DNA of 64,000 nucleotides. It comes from Dactylorhiza incarnata. Lineage: Eukaryota; Streptophyta; Magnoliopsida; Asparagales; Orchidaceae. The translations under genes and the position numbers were made by a program. Shown here in pieces: positions 21,572-31,204 of this stretch. Location of the stretch: contig JAWHQI010000013.1 in assembly GCA_033032865.1 (NCBI GenBank), positions 5,580,001-5,644,000 on the forward strand, in the 5' to 3' direction. Every line of letters begins with the position of its first letter. Within the stretch, counting starts at the first letter, position 1. Below the pieces are notes generated by a model. It had not been told where the DNA came from. It searched no databases and was given only the letters and a program-made list of their open reading frames with translations.

Positions 21572-23522
21572 TCATTCTGGGGGGCCCTCGCCATTCTTGC
21601 GAGCCCCCAACCATGGCGCCAAGTCGAAGAGGTCCGGGCAGACGTCTTCGGCTGTAAACTCCATCGCGTCTTCCGCAAGCAGACTCGCACCCTTAAGTGC
21701 CGTGAAGACGAGGTTAGCGACCTCCTGTGCATCTCGCCGCCTTTGTTCCTCGCTTTCGGCAGCCCTCTGTTGAGAACCGGCTCGCCCAGGAGAAGGAGGT
21801 AGCACGCTGCGAACCCGCTCGTCCACCCGAGCCTTCAGCATGGTATTCTCCAACTCCAGCTCGCCGTTGCGAGCGAGGAGCTTGGTTGCTACGTCAGCAT
21901 CCTGAGTTAGCATCAAATGAGTTAGGCAAAGGTCAGAGGTCGCAAACAACAATGAAAAGAGGCCCAAGGGCCACTTACCATCTTGCCCTGCATCCCGGCG
22001 AGAAGTCTTTCCGACACCTCCTCTCTCTCCTTAAGACCTTTGATCTCCTCGCGAGCTCTCTTAAGCTCCGCCCTGTACGCGCGGATATCCCTATCCGCCT
22101 GCAGATAGCGGCACCCCGCCATATGTGCGAGCTCCGTCGAGCGGAACTGGGCTCGCATTTCTTCATAAACCAGTTGCCTTGGACCCATATCTTTATAGGT
22201 GGCTGCGTCCTCGCGACCGTATAAGCCAAAGGAGATAGAGAACGCCTCCTCCCCGGCCTTACCGAGCTCCACCCAGGAGGGGTGAAGGGTGGAGCAAGAA
22301 ATCCGGTTGGCGTTAGGATCCCAAGCGAGCAGGGGCTCGCCGAGGATATCAGAAACTTTCTCACCCAGACCGAAGTTCTTGTGGCCCTTGGGTTGGGGGG
22401 TTACGGAAGAACTCCCAGCGCCCTGGATCGCCGGGGGGTCCGGCTTTTCCGCAGGGGAAAGGGGCGAGCCGTCGGTCTCGCTCAGATAAACGACCGCGCT
22501 CTTATCTTTGACAGCGAGGGTTTTCCCCTTCAACTTCTTGGAGGAGGGTCGCGAACCCGGCTGACTCGCAGACGGGGGCCGCTTCTTGCCGGACCCGATG
22601 GTAGGAAGATCGCGGCAAGCCTCTGCTACCGCGGTCACGAGAGTGTCCGCCGTAAGAGTGATGCCTTGTGCGTGCGGAGAATTAACAGGGATCTCGCGCT
22701 CGCCTGTAGAGTAAGAGCGTTACACAGCGAAGAGAGAGGAAAGGAGAATGGGGCGAGAGCGAGCCCTACCTTCCCCTTGAGGAACGGCGAGTAACGAGTC
22801 AACGTTGCGCCGCAGATAGGCGACTTCGAAGTTCTTTCCGGAGAGGTATTGGAGAAGTTTGGCGTCGGCGCCGCTCAGCGAACTCGGAGGGCGGTAAGTG
22901 GCGTCATCCCGCTGGAGGGGGGTGAAGTGGAGATTGCCGAAGGGCCCCTTCACCAGGAGGAACTTCTGGGTCCAGTAGTGACTCTTGTTCACCGTCTCGC
23001 AGACGGTGACGTGCTGACTCGTGAAGTAGGTGGTCCCGTCTCGGAAGGCGCAGAAGGAAAACACTTTGCGGAAGACGAGGAGAGTGAACTCGATCCTCTC
23101 CTCCCGCAGGTAACTAGCGAACGCGACAATGTTCGCGATCGCATTCGGGGTCAACTGGCTCGGCAACACCCCATAATACCGCAGCACCTACAAAGAACAG
23201 TGAGAAAGTTGCGATAGCGGACAGGGAGCGGCGAGAAGGCTAAGCGAAGTACCTGACGAATTTCAGGCCATAAAGGGAGTCGCAACTCATTCTCGAAGTG
23301 CGCAATGGGGATCACGAGCTCGTCAGCCTCGGTCTCGTTTAATGTAGATCTCTCGCTCGGACAGCGAGCCGAGTATCCCTTCGGGAGATAACGATCCACG
23401 ACATGTTTGTACTCCTCTGCCGTGATGTTCGCGCAGTAGAATTCATGGGCTTGAAACGCTGAGGCGCATCTTGACCGCCCCTCGCTCTCGCCATCCGCCC
23501 CCACTAACTGATTTGTTCGCAT
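21572..23522 (-). CDS. Antisense gene 2 of A: intact four-exon gene, PF04195-like protein
   Basis: Exons (minus strand) are 23522-23253, 23187-22770, 22703-21979 and 21901-21572, joined by GT-AG introns of 65, 66 and 77 bp. They sum to 1743 nt, an open frame of 580 codons plus stop. Intron phases are 0, 1, 0, as in the gene at 55769-57735. Exons 1-2 hold LRLPLWPEIRQ and PSQLTPNA, the pattern of the plant 'putative gypsy type transposon' family (PF04195, from memory). Exon 3 has Lys-rich nuclear-localisation-like patches (KKRP, KKLKG); its end and exon 4 look coiled-coil. ATG 23522 is the first in frame after the TATA box. Molecular function unknown; a nuclear, oligomeric protein is inferred. 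Confidence 0.8.
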
Positions 23523-23644
23523 CGAGTCAGGAAGAGGCAGCCTGCAAGCAGCGAACGCGAGCACGAACTTGCGAGAATAGAGATGAGCGTAAACGCGAGA
23601 GGACTTGAGAAATAAATGCGACGGATGGAAAAGTGAATCCGAAC

Positions 23645-23652
23645 TATTTATA
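23645..23652 (-). promoter_or_regulatory. TATA box of antisense gene 2 (A)
   Basis: TATAAATA on the minus strand, about 120 bp upstream of the ATG at 23522. The F copy has the same motif at 55647-55654, also about 115 bp before its ATG. A CTTGCAG just before the ATG could end a 5'-UTR intron. Confidence 0.6.
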
Positions 23653-24059
23653 GGAAAATCGGATGGGCACGGGAATCGAAGCGTCGGGAGTGCGGATAGC
23701 AAAAATAAAGTAGATTTCTACTCGGTAGGACTGCAGTCTTGCAAGCCCGGGCTCACCGCTGCGCGGTAATTAAACCCCGCCCAAGGCCGGCCCGCGAGAA
23801 AAGGGGGTTTGGGCACAACGTCGCACAGAAGCTCGCGAGTGCTCCACAAGGGCGATCGTATCAAACACAGCGAACGAACTAAATGAACCACAGGCACACC
23901 ACATAAATGAAGGGAAAAATAAAAAACGATAAGAGGCGAGTCACGATGGACTCGCGAATATTACCACACCAGATATTGTTCAACAGAAGCGTCATGAAAG
24001 AAATAAAAGCAAGGGGATAGTAGAATTAAGAAACCGCGGCAGTCTCAGGGGTAAGGAAG

Positions 24060-25273
24060 TCATTTCCAGCGACCCCGACCCCGCTTCCCCGCACGCGGTG
24101 GCACTCTCGGATAGTGGTATTCGCGAAGTGCTTTAAACTCGCGTAGGATTAGGTGTGCTTGATCCTCGCCCCGCGAGATGTGCACGCCGGGCGAGGTGAC
24201 GTCTGCGCGAGTCACCGGCTCCGCCTCGGCGATCAAGCGCGCATTCGCGTCTTCCATCGCGGCGAATCTCTCATCGATGACAGCCCGGTCCGCGTCATAT
24301 CGCTCCTCCAGCTCGCGTAGCATCATACCATGCTTCTGAAGCACCTCTGACACCCGTCTCTTCATTCGCTCGGGGTCGCCCGGGTCGCCCAAGAAGTCTT
24401 CCATCTGGCCCGACGAGGGCGGCGGTGACATCTCCACCCTCCCATGCTCTGACTCAGGCGTGGCTTCCGAAATGTCTGCGAAGGACGAACTAGTAGGATC
24501 AGGGGGCGAGCGAAAAGGCGAGCCCGGACAAATGTACTAACCTTGGGAGGAGGACTCGCGACATTGCTTGTGAGAAGACTCCGGTCGACCCTGGAAGTTT
24601 CCGCGGAACCCCGGGACATGGGGTTTCCCCAGACCAGGGGGGTACACCACTCTCTCCGCGACCTGGGCGCCATCGAGAAGCGAGCCGCCTGGACTTCGCC
24701 TGCCCACCAAACCGAAGCCGGGGGTCTCCAAGTTGACCTTAGGCGAAATCGGCGAGCGCGCCGGTGTGGAGCCTTTCTTCTTGGGGCTCGGCGGTGGGGT
24801 ATCTGCATAGGCCACAAACGCATGGATATCGCATGGACTCAAGCGGAGATAAAGGAGGATACGTATGACTTACGGGGTTGCGAGAGAGGCGCCTGTTGGG
24901 TCGAAGTCCCGGCCCCAGCGTCTAGCGATCCCAGCTTCGCGGGGGACGGAGCATGAGAAGAGGTCAGCGTGAGGCCCGCCATGCGTTCCTCAGGCGGAGG
25001 GTTCTGCGAGAAGAGAAGGAGTTAGTGGGTAGTCGGTATAAAAAGCCTAGATGAAGAATACCTGTTGGGCGAGCCCGGTATCCGGCGGCGGAGGCGAGGC
25101 AGGAGGTGACGACACGTCCTCCCCCTGCGACCTCCGAACCGTCTTGGCCTTTTTAGGCTGGGGGAAGGGGGTGTGGCGGGGTTGAACATCCAGGCGTTGC
25201 GCTCGGCGGCCTGGGCCTTCGCCATCTCTCTGGAAGCTTTCAGTCGATCTCGCGCGCTCGGCTTGGAGGACAT
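24060..25273 (-). pseudogene. Antisense gene 1 of A: four-exon gene, one base lost in exon 1
   Basis: Exons (minus strand) are 25273-25062, 25003-24874, 24802-24542 and 24475-24060, with GT-AG introns. Lengths sum to 1019 nt, one short of a multiple of three. A single base is missing in a C-rich run of exon 1 near 25165, compared with the homologous exon at 54134-54334. Phases 0, 1, 1 match the other copy. Conserved segments are PKKAK in exon 1, YPPGLGK and NFQGRP in exon 3, MEDFLGDP and a basic RVPPRAGKRGRGRWK tail in exon 4. I do not recognise the family. The first exon starts about 190 bp inside the 3' LTR boundary, transcribed away from the LTR. Confidence 0.72.
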
Positions 25274-25340
25274 TCTGAGAGGTTGTTTTCTGCGAGGAAG
25301 AAGGGGAAGGAAAAGCTTGATCACTAGCCACGGTGGGCGA

Positions 25341-25348
25341 TATTTATA
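25341..25348 (-). promoter_or_regulatory. TATA box of antisense gene 1 (A)
   Basis: CTATAAATATCG on the minus strand, about 70 bp upstream of the ATG at 25273 and just inside the 3' LTR. F has TATAAATATCG at 54051-54061, about 80 bp before its ATG. Confidence 0.65.
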
Positions 25349-25451
25349 GTTTTGGGCGCGGGGCCCACCACAAGATTCCTGCCACGTCAGCCGAATCGGC
25401 GAACACCAAGGGTTGGACGTTTCTTCGCGAGCTCGAAGCAACCTCGCGAAG

Positions 25452-25462
25452 AGCGGGGATTG
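25452..25462 (+). promoter_or_regulatory. Probable polypurine tract of A
   Basis: The purine-rich stretch GAGCGGGGATTG ends at the 3' LTR start. The same sequence flanks the LTR of F (53937-53948 on the other strand). Confidence 0.5.
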
Positions 25463-26477
25463 TGTACAACCCCGATGTTCGCCAGGAAGGGTCCCTGGTT
25501 CGCACAACCTAGGGAGCGAGCTAAGGAGCGGTTCGGCAGGCGAGCCCTAGAGGCAGGCGAGCCAGCCGGTCGGAGGAGTTCGCTAGGTGGCTTTGGCGAG
25601 CCTGCCGGTCGGAGGAGCTCGCTAGGCAGGTCCGGGACCTTGGGGTACAAATAGCCATTTCTGGGGTACAGTTAGCCATTTTGGCGAGCTCGACCCGCTA
25701 AGGAGCGGTTCGGCAGGCGAGCCATAGAGGCAGGCGAGCCAGCCGGTCGGAGGAGTTCGCTAGGTGGCTTTGGCGAGCCTGCCGATCGGAGGAGCTCGCT
25801 AGGCAGGTCCGGGACCTTGGGGTACAAATAGCCATTTCTGGGGTACAGTTAGCCATTTTGGCGAGCTCGGCCCGCTAAGGAGCGGTTCGGCAGGCGAGCC
25901 GTAGAGGCAGGCGAGCCAGCCGATCGGAGGAGTTTGCTAGGCGGCTTTGGCGAGCCATCCAGATCTTTCGGCGAGCCCCGTGTTCGCTGAACAGGTCAGG
26001 GGTCTCTGGTTCGCCGGCGCCTGGGGTGGTCCTTTACCAAAAAACCCCTGGTGGTCTGCGGGTAGCCCCTCCGAACAGCGGAGTTTGGCTGTTAGCAGAC
26101 CAATTTGGGGTGCGGATAGTAAGAAGGGACAGCGGGAGTTGGCTATTGACAGACCACAAAACCAAAATCTATAAATAGACCTTAAGGGGCACCTTGGAAG
26201 GGGACCGGTTTCAGAATCTTTGAGCCTTCTTCTCTCCATAGGTCGCTTTGGTTTGGGCTCTCTAGCTCTCCAAGGTGCCCGAGTCTTAGCTTTGGCTTGG
26301 GAGGGGAAGCGCTCAACGATCTTCCGGGTTAGGGGAGGGACCTCCTTACTGAGACCAGGTTCTCTGTTCTTTGCCCGGGTTATCTGCCTCTCTTCCGAGG
26401 GACCGGTAAGGGCTAGTCGCCCCTCAATTCGTTGAGGGCCCCGAGCTCCACAAGAGATCGGGAAATTGGTTTCAACA
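25463..26477 (+). repeat. 3' LTR of element A
   Basis: 1015-bp direct repeat of 13360-14353, starting TGTACAACCCC and ending GGTTTCAACA, with a TATA box at 26170-26177. Few substitutions separate the two LTRs. Confidence 0.93.
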
Positions 26478-27717
26478 CTCCGCTTCTTCCTCCCCCTCGG
26501 TTCCTAGGAGTCGTGGAGGGAGGCGAGGACAAGACGACTTAGGCCTCATTTGGTAAGGCTTTTCACGCCAGTGCGTTTGCACCAAACGTACCGGAGGCCT
26601 AATAATTCATTTGTTTAAGCGCCTATTTTTGGAATCGCTGCTAAAAGCTGCGGCCACATTATTCTCGCGTCCGCAAACCCTCAAAATCCCTCTAGTTTGT
26701 CGCGTTTGAGGTCTGCGGAGGAACTCGCCGCTCTCGACGGCATCCAGGTGTAGACAGCTTCCCGACGGGTCTTCCCTAGGGTTCTTCTACGACGACATCA
26801 AGGGCTCGCGTCGGCTTCTCTTCTCCGACGACGGCAGCTTCTCCTCCAAGGCATCCACTTCTCTTCTCCAAGGCATCCGCTTCTCTATTCATCCTCGACA
26901 AGAAAGGTGTCCATCCTCGACAAGAAAGGTGTTCATCCTGGACGTGTGTTGTGCTCTCTGCGAAGCTAGCTCCAGATCTGTGAAGGTAACTCCAGATCTG
27001 CCATTTTCCTTATCTGTATAGGGCCATTCATCCCAGTTTTTTGTCCCAGAATTTTCCTTCCCTGTTCTAGATGCTTCTCTGTTCATCCTCGATGCAGTGT
27101 TTAGGATTGGCAGATTTGTTCGTGTTCATCCTGCGCAGTGTTATGATTTCAGTATTATGCAGTTTTGAATGCAGTGTTTAGGCATTACAAACCAAGTGTT
27201 TAGGATTGGCAGTGTTTAGGCATTACACAGTTTTGATTTCAGTATTATGCAGTGTTTTGAATGTCAGATCATTTTTCAATTGTTGTAATATATTGTTGAA
27301 GAATGCTTGATTTCCAATATATATGCCAGATGCTAATTTTTGTAGTGTTTAGAAATTTATTATGCAGTGTTGAAGAATGTTTGATTTCCAATATATTATG
27401 CAGTGTTTAGAAATTAGGATTTCAGTTTTATCCTGTGAGTATATGGTCAGGAAAACAATATGCAAGTGGTTCATGCAATTGTTTGTTAGAGTTTAATCCT
27501 GTGAGTGTAGAAAACAAATATGATGCATTTTCTTCAACCCATTTTATGCTAGATTTTTGCAGTTCTGATTCAGAAATGCATCTGTAATATGAAAAGTGGT
27601 TAATGTCATTATTTTTATGTAGATCGTTCAATCTCATCATAAACAGAGCTACTTCAGTATTGCTGTAGATCGTTCAATCTATAGAGATTCTACAGTTGAT
27701 GTCATTATTTTTATCCT

Positions 27718-27722
27718 GTGTA

Positions 27723-27779
<57 letters not shown>

Positions 27780-27782
27780 ATT

Positions 27783-27838
<56 letters not shown>

Positions 27839-27945
27839 GTTGTGTGTGTGTGTGTGTATGTATTTGTGTGTATATGTGTGTGTGTGTAGTGGTGTATGTG
27901 TGTATGTGTGAGTGTATATTTGAGTGTAGTGTATTTGTATGTATT

Positions 27946-27978
<33 letters not shown>

Positions 27979-28125
27979 GTGATTGTGTATGTGATTATTT
28001 TTGTGTATGTGTAGTTGTGTGTGTGTGTGTTCATCCGAGTGCATGTGTGTGTATGTGATTGTGTATGTGTAGTTGTGTGTATGTATTTGTGTGTGTAGTA
28101 GTGGTGTGTGTATAGTGGTTTGTAG
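27718..28125 (+). repeat. Imperfect (TG)n microsatellite
   Basis: About 400 bp of TG repeats with TA and TT interruptions, including a pure stretch of about 50 bp from 27724. Long His/Thr or Cys/Val ORFs on either strand are artefacts of the repeat. Confidence 0.95.
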
Positions 28126-28166
28126 ATTATTTACTTCTTTTTTTCCTTTATTTCAGTTTACGCGTT

Positions 28167-28560
28167 ATGGGTAAACATAAAGAAGGTGGTGTTAGTGCAA
28201 ATTGGGAGGCCAATGATGTTTTAATTTTTTGTGACTTGTGCTTGAAAGAAATTGAGTTGGAAAAAGAAGTGGAAGATGCTTAGGGATATGCCACCATACA
28301 GTTTGACAAAGCAACGAGACATTGTTATTGCAACAATGACTTTGCATAATTATATTCGCAGACATCCATCGCGCTTAGATATTCATTTTCGTGCTTGTGA
28401 TGAAGACGAGCATTTCATTTACCCAGCGGGCATTCAGAGAAGAACAAGACAAACAAATGAAGGCTCAGGTGGAGAGCATGTTAGAGGTGTTCGGGTAGGG
28501 GTGGATGAGATGATGGCATTGCGTGACTCGATTGCCGAACAGCTACACAGAGCTTGAACT
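28167..28560 (+). pseudogene. Fused remnants of Harbinger Myb/SANT gene and transposase
   Basis: From ATG 28167 a 38-codon frame reads ANWEANDVLIFCDLCLKEIE, the start of the Myb/SANT-like protein of PIF/Harbinger elements, and ends TAG at 28283. In another frame, from about 28252, comes the C-terminal end of the DDE transposase: WKMLRDMPPYSL, then IVIATMTLHNYIRRHP and a final stop near 28557. The large central part, with most of both genes and the catalytic region, is missing. A TTATTTCAG just before the ATG resembles a splice acceptor. Confidence 0.75.
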
Positions 28561-29356
28561 TTATTTTTCTAAACTATTTGTGTAAAATTCGAAATCATGT
28601 TAGGGGATTTCGAGTTGGTATTTTGTAGACTGTTTGAGTAAAAGTGTGTATTTTTTAAAGTTTATAAATCTTCAGTTTTGAAAAGCTATTTTGCCAAATG
28701 AATCTCTGTTCTGAAAAGCTCTGGAAACGCAGACTTTCCAAACAGATCTCCATTTCCAGCAACCAGTTTCCAACAGCTCAATTTACAGACCTCCATTTGC
28801 AACACCTCCGTTTACAACCGCAACCGCTAAACCAAATGAACCCTTAGTCTTTATGACTAATGGTCGGATGTGGCCATAACAGGAGTCCGAGGAGACGGAG
28901 CTGTCCCGCGCGCAGCTGGACGAGATGGCAGGACCTGAGCAGCGGATGCAGCGCACTACCACGATGCCACAGGTTGATGAATAGACAGTTAGCTTTCAGT
29001 TTTGAGAGTTTGTAGTTTCCGCATGTTGTAGAGAGAGAGAGTACTCATTTTGGATATGTATCGGGCTTAAGCCCCTTTGGCTTGTACTGTCTCTTTTTGG
29101 ACATTTCTGTTTCATTATATATCTATATGATGTTATGACATGTGGACATGCCTTTAAATCTGTACTTACTTTTGGCATATATTTACTTATGATCGTATAG
29201 CCGACAGATTCGGTGCTGAGCGGGGTTAGCCAACCCGAGTGTTGGTGACACCGCAAGGCAGCGATTCTGGGCGAAGATCCACCTTGACCGTGCGATGCGG
29301 GAGAGGTTCGAGTTTTCATGTACCCGAACGGGTTTTGAGAAAAGAGATCTTAAAAA

Positions 29357-29368
29357 TGGTATCACTGA
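29357..29368 (+). promoter_or_regulatory. Primer binding site of B
   Basis: TGGTATCA starts two bases after the 5' LTR end and matches the first eight bases of the initiator-Met primer site; the following bases (CTGA) do not match. Confidence 0.6.
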
Positions 29369-29541
29369 ACGAAGATCATAAGAGAACAATCCACAACATA
29401 CTGGGTCACCCCGCTCGAGCTTAGTTTGCGGACAAACTAGGCAGCGGAAGCTATGGTGTGCCTATGTATGGAATCACATAAAACAGTCCAATAATCAATA
29501 AGTAAGACCAAAAATTTTAACTAAATCCCTATATTTTGTAG

Positions 29542-30661
29542 GCCCTAGTGAGTAGGGAGCCTCAGGTCAGTATCCCTCCACCTCCGACTACCACTACTTT
29601 TCAGCAGTCGGAGTTAGGACAGACGTTAGCAGCCATTTTAGAGACCTTCAGGGCCCGGTCCATCCCGACACCACTGCCAAACTTGGGAGCGAACTGGTTG
29701 AGCACCTTTAGAGGTCTTTCCCCACCGACCTACCGAGGGACAGAGGATGCAGTGAAGACAGAGGAGTGGTTGGACATCATTCAGGAGATGCTGGCCGGCA
29801 TCGGTTGCCCGGTCGGCAAGGCAGTATTTTTGGCAGTATCAGCTCTTGATGCACATGCCAAGAGGTGGTGGAAGTCACTGCTGGAGACCACTTTCAGAGA
29901 TAGGGAGTACTCAGATATTTCTTGGGATGAGTTTAGTGCCACTTTCCTGGAGCACTTCATATCCAGCACGGACAGAGATGAGCTGGAAGAGAGGTTTCTA
30001 CACCTCACTCAGGGGACACGCTTAGTGATTGAGTACCAGAGGGAGTTTTCCCATTTAGCCAGATTTGCGAGGTCTCGTGCCGCAGATGATCGCACTCTTG
30101 CGAAGAGATTCTACAAGGGGCTTCGATACCCGTTGAGGCAGGCACTCTTGTTTGTTTATGAGGGCAGCCTAACTCAGATTATCGAGACGGCAAAGAAGCT
30201 GGAGGCAGATTAGATCAGGGTGCAGGGCGGAAGGAAGAGGCCAGCTAAGGCCATGTACCAGGGGGAGAGCAGCAGAGGCTCGCAGCGGGGCAGACTTATG
30301 AGGCACCGGAGGGGTGGGGGACGTCCTCGTCCTCAGATTGCACCAGTACAGCAGCCCCAGCCCTTACCAGCCCCACAACCCCTACGTACCTGGGGGCCCC
30401 AGAGATTTGACGACCGGGGACGCGCTCCAGTAGTGTGCTTCGAGTGCAACCAGCCAGGTCACGTCAGGGCCCATTTCCCTCGTCAATTCCCTCCACCACC
30501 TCCTCCACCACCAGCAGCACCTCCGGCAGCCCCTCCATCACAGCGGGGCCGAGGCCGAGGACGGGGTTGATGCAGGGGGTATCACGGCAGAGGTAGGCAG
30601 CAGGAGCAGGTTTATGCCTTGGATCTTGCACAGCAGAGGAACCCAGAGGAAGTTATAGCAG
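29542..30661 (+). pseudogene. gag of element B
   Basis: The Gag frame reads through a Ty3/gypsy capsid domain (YRGTEDAVKTEEWLDIIQEM, then WWKSLL and FLEHFISSTDRDELEERFLHL), then an Arg/Gly/Pro-rich linker with a zinc knuckle near 30438-30480. The knuckle has lost its last cysteine (CX2CX4HX4F). In-frame stops are TAG 30211-30213 and TGA 30568-30570, the latter probably a former Trp codon. There is no ATG at the start: an in-frame TAG lies at 29539-29541, directly upstream. The frame continues to AGG-TAATT at 30661, where an intron-like segment begins. Confidence 0.85.
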
Positions 30662-30762
30662 GTAATTTAATGCTTTCAGTACTTTAATTTATTACTGCTT
30701 AAATTTACCTGCATTTTCAACCTTCTAGATTAGAAATTGAACAAACAATCCACCTTCCCCAG
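30662..30762 (+). other. Probable 101-bp intron between gag and protease of B
   Basis: The segment begins GTAATTTA and ends CTTCCCCAG, with the exon context CAG before and G after. It is AT-rich and contains stops in frame with gag. Removing it joins EEVIAG to IIVVCGKPAHTLFDTGASH in one frame; its length (101) exactly accounts for the frame change between gag and protease. Confidence 0.55.
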
Positions 30763-31204
30763 GCATTATAGTGGTGTGTGGCAAGCCCGCCCACACCCTA
30801 TTCGATACTGGTGCCTCACATAACTTTGTTTCCAAAGACTTTGTTAAGGGCTTGGACCAAATCCATTATTACACGGGACCCACCAGGAGGGTGCGCCTCC
30901 CCAATGGATCAGAGATCGAGGCGACGGCCAAGTGCACCTTGAAGGTGACCATCGGCGGCCTAACACTCGATGCTCCAGCTTCGGTGCTGAAGCTCGCCGA
31001 CTTTGACCTTATCTTAGGCATGACGTGGCTCACTTGGAACCACGCCCAGATAGACTGCCAAGCAAAGAGAGTGGTGTTGCGGTACGATACCACCTTCGCG
31101 ATGTTCGAAGGTATTGGACCAATCTCCCTCTCTTCTTTGTCATCTGTTCAGGTAATCAAGGCCCACGAGCAGGGCGACGAGGTATATCTTGTATGCTTCG
31201 AGAT
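30763..31204 (+). pseudogene. Protease region of B, cut by element C
   Basis: Retropepsin with the DTGASHNF active site (about 30800-30823), followed by LPNGSEIEA and LILGMTWL, as in Tekay/Del polyproteins. The reading frame is interrupted at GAGAT (31200-31204), where element C inserted, and resumes at 41453 with the reverse transcriptase. C plus one duplication is 10248 bp, a multiple of three, so the two parts are in one frame. Confidence 0.9.

Larger units (their letters stand above)
13360..26477 (+). mobile_element. Ty3/gypsy Tat-lineage element A with antisense two-gene module
   Basis: Element A is 13118 bp, starts TGTACAACCCC and ends GGTTTCAACA, and is flanked by the 5-bp duplication CTCCG (13355-13359 and 26478-26482). 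The unoccupied site with a single CTCCG is seen in B's 3' LTR at 48653-48657. LTRs are 13360-14353 (994 bp) and 25463-26477 (1015 bp). The order is LTR, gag-pro-RT-RH-second RH-integrase on the plus strand, a 97-bp repeat array, a 76-bp repeat array, then two antisense genes, then the 3' LTR. The second RNase H and the DNGSS protease are typical of the Tat lineage (Retand/RIRE2-like). Confidence 0.95.
26542..28843 (+). mobile_element. PIF/Harbinger DNA transposon, internally deleted
   Basis: The element starts GGCCTCATTTGGT and ends ACCAAATGAACCC, terminal inverted repeats matching at 11 of 13 positions. It is flanked by the 3-bp duplication TTA (26539-26541, 28844-28846). The empty site with one TTA is present in B's 3' LTR at 48714-48716. 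TTA duplication and this repeat type are diagnostic of PIF/Harbinger. The 2.3-kb body holds a long TG microsatellite and short remains of both element genes, so it is non-autonomous. Confidence 0.92.
9198..29354 (+). repeat. 5' LTR of B, split into three pieces by A and Harbinger
   Basis: The LTR pieces are 9198-13359, 26483-26541 and 28847-29354. Together they align along the whole of the 3' LTR at 44496-49224 with frequent small differences, indicating an older insertion than C. No convincing gene is present; ORFs around 9927-10472 are not conserved in a coding manner in the 3' copy. The last bases are TAAA where the 3' LTR has TGCA. Confidence 0.9.

Noticed and set aside
25463..26477. A's 3' LTR as a solo promoter fused to a downstream gene
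   Set aside because: Downstream is only LTR sequence of B and a Harbinger remnant; no gene follows.
27679..28044. His/Thr-rich and Cys/Val-rich ORFs of about 100-120 codons
   Set aside because: They are translations of the (TG)n microsatellite.
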